From Erodium maritimum (lineage: Eukaryota; Streptophyta; Magnoliopsida; Geraniales; Geraniaceae): a DNA stretch of 64,000 bases. The notes beneath the pieces are model-generated. The model did no database searches and was not told the origin of the DNA. It saw only the letters and a program-made list of their open reading frames with translations. Within the stretch, counting starts at the first letter, position 1, and the number at the start of each line of letters is the position of its first letter. The stretch spans positions 4,774,001 to 4,838,000 of the forward strand of contig OY997589.1 of assembly GCA_963921825.1 (NCBI GenBank), in the 5' to 3' direction. The translations under genes were made by a program, and so were the position numbers. Positions 61,363-64,000 of the stretch are shown here, in pieces.

Positions 61363-61570
61363 AGTTGGGGGCATCAATTTTTTTTAACGATCGATGAAAA
61401 ATATTATTACTTAGCTTTTGAAATTTCTTAAAAATACTCTTATATTTCTTTTTTATTTGTTAGTTATGCCCGCTCAATTTTTTAACGACCGTTGAAATTT
61501 TTTGATACCCCCAACTGTAAAAATAAATAATTATAAGAGTATTTCTAAGAAATTTCAAAAGCTAAGTAAT
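61363..61570. repeat. interleaved inverted repeats
   Basis: ATTACTTAGCTTTTGAAATT (from 61406) is matched in inverse at 61533-61570 over 38 bp. AGTTGGGGGCATCAA (near 61364) is matched in inverse as TTGATACCCCCAACT at 61502-61516. The arms interleave (A-B-A'-B') rather than nest. Confidence 0.75.
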
Positions 61571-61635
61571 TTTTTTTTCAATTTTTTTTTGAAAGAAGCA
61601 CATGTCCCAAGGCCTTAATGAGTAGGTCACTCTGA

Positions 61636-61928
61636 GAGCATCTCCAATGGTTAAACACTGTGCACTGTCTAGGAGCAGTGTCTAACCATTGTTTTTGGCT
61701 TCCAGACACTGCTCCTCCAATGGTGCAGTGTCTAAAGCCATGGTAGGAAGCATTTTTGGAACAAAATGGCTGGTAGACACTAATTGGCGTCGTTGCTAGA
61801 TTCAGCAACGACCAGTAGAACGACACCGCAGACACCACGGGTAGACACGACCAGCCGTGTCTACGCGTCGTGTCAGGGCCGTGCCTACGCCATACACGAA
61901 GGGTAGACACGACCCGTTGGAGTTGCTC
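61636..61928. mobile_element. Tourist-like MITE
   Basis: GAGCATCTCCAATGG at the left and, on the other strand, GAGCAACTCCAACGG at the right are close inverted termini. The flanks are TGA and TTA. At 293 bp it equals the copy at 26689-26981. Subterminal CAGTGTCTA motifs are repeated. Confidence 0.65.
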
Positions 61929-64000
61929 TTAGCAGCCATCAAGGGTAGCACAGTAGCCATGGATGAGAATTTTCCCTTGTTTAAAGACTCAATTTCTGTA
62001 GGGATAATTGGTGTATTAGCTTCCGGGTGTGCATTTTTTTTATCAACGGAGTATAACATAAATTTAATCTCTTACGAGAGGGTAAAAGAGTCATAAAGAA
62101 TCCAGCTATAGACTCTAAAAACATTAACGACAGGACACCATAACAATTGAGACAACAACTAGGAAAGGATACGCGAACCCAGAAGAACACCAAATACACC
62201 TTAACGAAAATACAACAACAAGAATTTTGACTTAGCAAGTCTCATGTCTCTAATAATACAGTTTCCCTTATGCCCAATAGTTTGTTACTTATTATAGCTT
62301 TGTATTGATATATAATATATGACAATATGTGACTTATTTCAACAACAAAAACTAGGCCGTTGCTCGCAGTGTCATTGTCATTTTTCTTAGATTGTGCTGT
62401 TTTTTTTGTTTCGTATAGAATTAAAATGTATTTATTTTCGGTAGGAATTAATGTCTATGCCACCGAGCTATGAATATATGAGCCCCACACAATACAAAGA
62501 GTTACTAGGTTTGAGTGTTCGACAATGTCCTTTCGTTATGTTAATAAAATAGATTGTTATTGGAGGGAAAGATTCGTAAGAACAATAAATTTCTCAACCA
62601 ATTGTGATCAGACTAACACATGAGCGATCTAATGAACTAACTGCCTTCAACCTCTCGAGATATAAATAGGATCCTCGTAAAGATTAACTGGTAATGCAGA
62701 AATATTTTAGCACCTTAAGCACCGAAAAACATCGAATTTATATAAGTTTGAGCTATATCTTCAGCATTTCCCTACTATTTTACGGGTATCGTGGTCTTTT
62801 AGTGAATTGCGGGACTTTAGAACAAAACAAAGGGTTTTGGAGCAAAAATAACAAATCTGAAGTGATCCAGAGCGGGGTGCGGTTGTGCCCTGCAGAGTGA
62901 TGCGACGTGGCTGCCATAGTATATAAGGCGTCACGAAGGATATCTCTCTGATATGTTACCGAGTAAGGTACGACCGTGACTCATCATGTCCCAACCGCAA
63001 GGACGACTGTGCTAGACGGAGTATGAAATTGGATGAGCCCTCTATTAGTGATTCAACTTGGGCATGTTCGAGCAACTGCCTTGACGCGACTTATGAAGAC
63101 CCAATTTCACATAATTTTAAATCTGAGTTTTTTAGAGTATTTAGTGGAACAAAAATAAATGCCAGGAGTACCAGTAGCAATAACACATATAGAATTTACT
63201 TAAAAGAAAGTCACATCTAAATTTATAAATAAAATATTACTAACTCAGCGGGATTAATTTCCACTTGTTTCATTTATCATATCTTAATCAAATGTTACCG
63301 TATCAAAATCCAATGTAACCCATTTCTTGGGATTTGGAACTTGATTCATTTATGTGTTAATGGAACTTGTTTCATCTTTTTCAGGTATTGTTGCACTTGA
63401 TTGGTTCGAAGAAAGCAAAGTACATTGTATGGTCATCTACTCTTTCCCATGATCACCACCATTGTCTTCGTCTTCATCACTATGCATGTCATGTTCATTC
63501 TCAAAGTCAGCTTGATTATTTTACATACATTAGTATAGTTCCCAAGTGGGTTTTTGGATTTAAGTCCATAATGGTGAGAAATTACTCCCTCTTTGAAAAT
63601 TGCATCCACTTTGAAAATGCCCAAAATGACCGGATTATCATAGACTATGAATTAGATCCATTACTTGAGTTATGGTTTGGTCATTGGTGGACCAATCGTG
63701 TCACTAATTTTGCAACCGAGTCAAGCATTGCCTTGGCCTCGGCCTCAACTTCTGCTTCCATTTTACATCAAATTTTATGGTTTGGTCATTGGTGGACCAA
63801 CCATGTGTACATCACTTTTTTGAGTTATGGTCAATTGATCATTGGTGGAGCAATACCATGTCACACATCTTGGAACTAGCATGCTTCAACTCCATTGACT
63901 TAAAAGTCGAGTTATTATACATAGATAATTGTAAAAGTGTATAGTAAATTATTCATTTTTGTGTAAAAATTAAAGGTGAATTATTTTTCGTCTACAAATC
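61929..64000. other. AT-rich intergenic sequence to the window end
   Basis: A short A-rich fragment starts at about 62033 with TTTTTTTTATCAACGGAGTA, like the retroposon ends elsewhere. The frame at 63367-63879 is open only because of local repeats and has no domain. Confidence 0.45.
63672..63800. repeat. 24-bp direct repeat
   Basis: ATGGTTTGGTCATTGGTGGA followed by CCAA is found exactly at 63672-63695 and 63777-63800. A weaker third copy (TTGATCATTGGTGGAGCAAT) is near 63834. Confidence 0.85.

Noticed and set aside
63367..63879. 170-residue plus frame near the window end
   Set aside because: It contains duplicated W-F-G-H-W-W-T-N segments from a 24-bp DNA repeat and has no known domain.

Overview
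This is nuclear DNA from a flowering plant, almost certainly a eudicot. The protein-coding genes have GT-AG introns and are typical land-plant families, and long AT-rich intergenic stretches are filled with plant transposons. The species cannot be read from the window. About five host genes occupy roughly 15 kb of the 64 kb.

Host genes, left to right: (1) a single-exon gene for the lumenal photosystem II assembly/repair factor Psb27 (14011-14514, +), with two I-boxes and a G-box close upstream; (2) an eight-exon secreted GH9 class B endo-1,4-beta-glucanase (15486-18478, -); (3) a nine-exon WD40 protein of about 1,500 residues of the WDR7/rabconnectin-3-beta type (19274-26400, -); (4) a six-exon DUF789 protein (47563-49769, +); (5) a two-exon class II S-adenosylmethionine-dependent O-methyltransferase (59498-61062, -). 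The genes show no functional cluster; they are ordinary neighbours on a plant chromosome.

The rest is a retroelement and MITE landscape. Two young Ty1/copia elements have intact boundaries: 40305-43777 (403-bp LTRs, target duplication TAGGG, reverse transcriptase and RNase H removed without breaking the frame) and 51462-56445 (143-bp LTRs, target duplication AAATT, full domain set split by one frameshift). Two TRIMs lie at 7777-8127 and 8810-9166, and fragments of the second family lie in the GH9 introns. There is also a SINE next to a splice donor in the DUF789 gene, a Mutator-like MITE with a perfect 9-bp duplication (38415-38861), Tourist-like and hAT-like MITEs, and a nested fold-back element in a (TA)n tract (44485-45303). 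Several stretches (about 1-730, 5480-7020, 11391-13640, and 39855-44400 around copia element 1) look like decayed non-LTR ORF1 relics with RRM or DUF4283-type segments.

I found no CRISPR array, no operon-like cluster and no convincing new biological system. The most informative observations concern the transposons: the in-frame RT deletion, the TRIM pair, the SINE/LINE shared tail and the nested insertions. All exon boundaries were read by eye from splice motifs and frame continuity, without transcript evidence.
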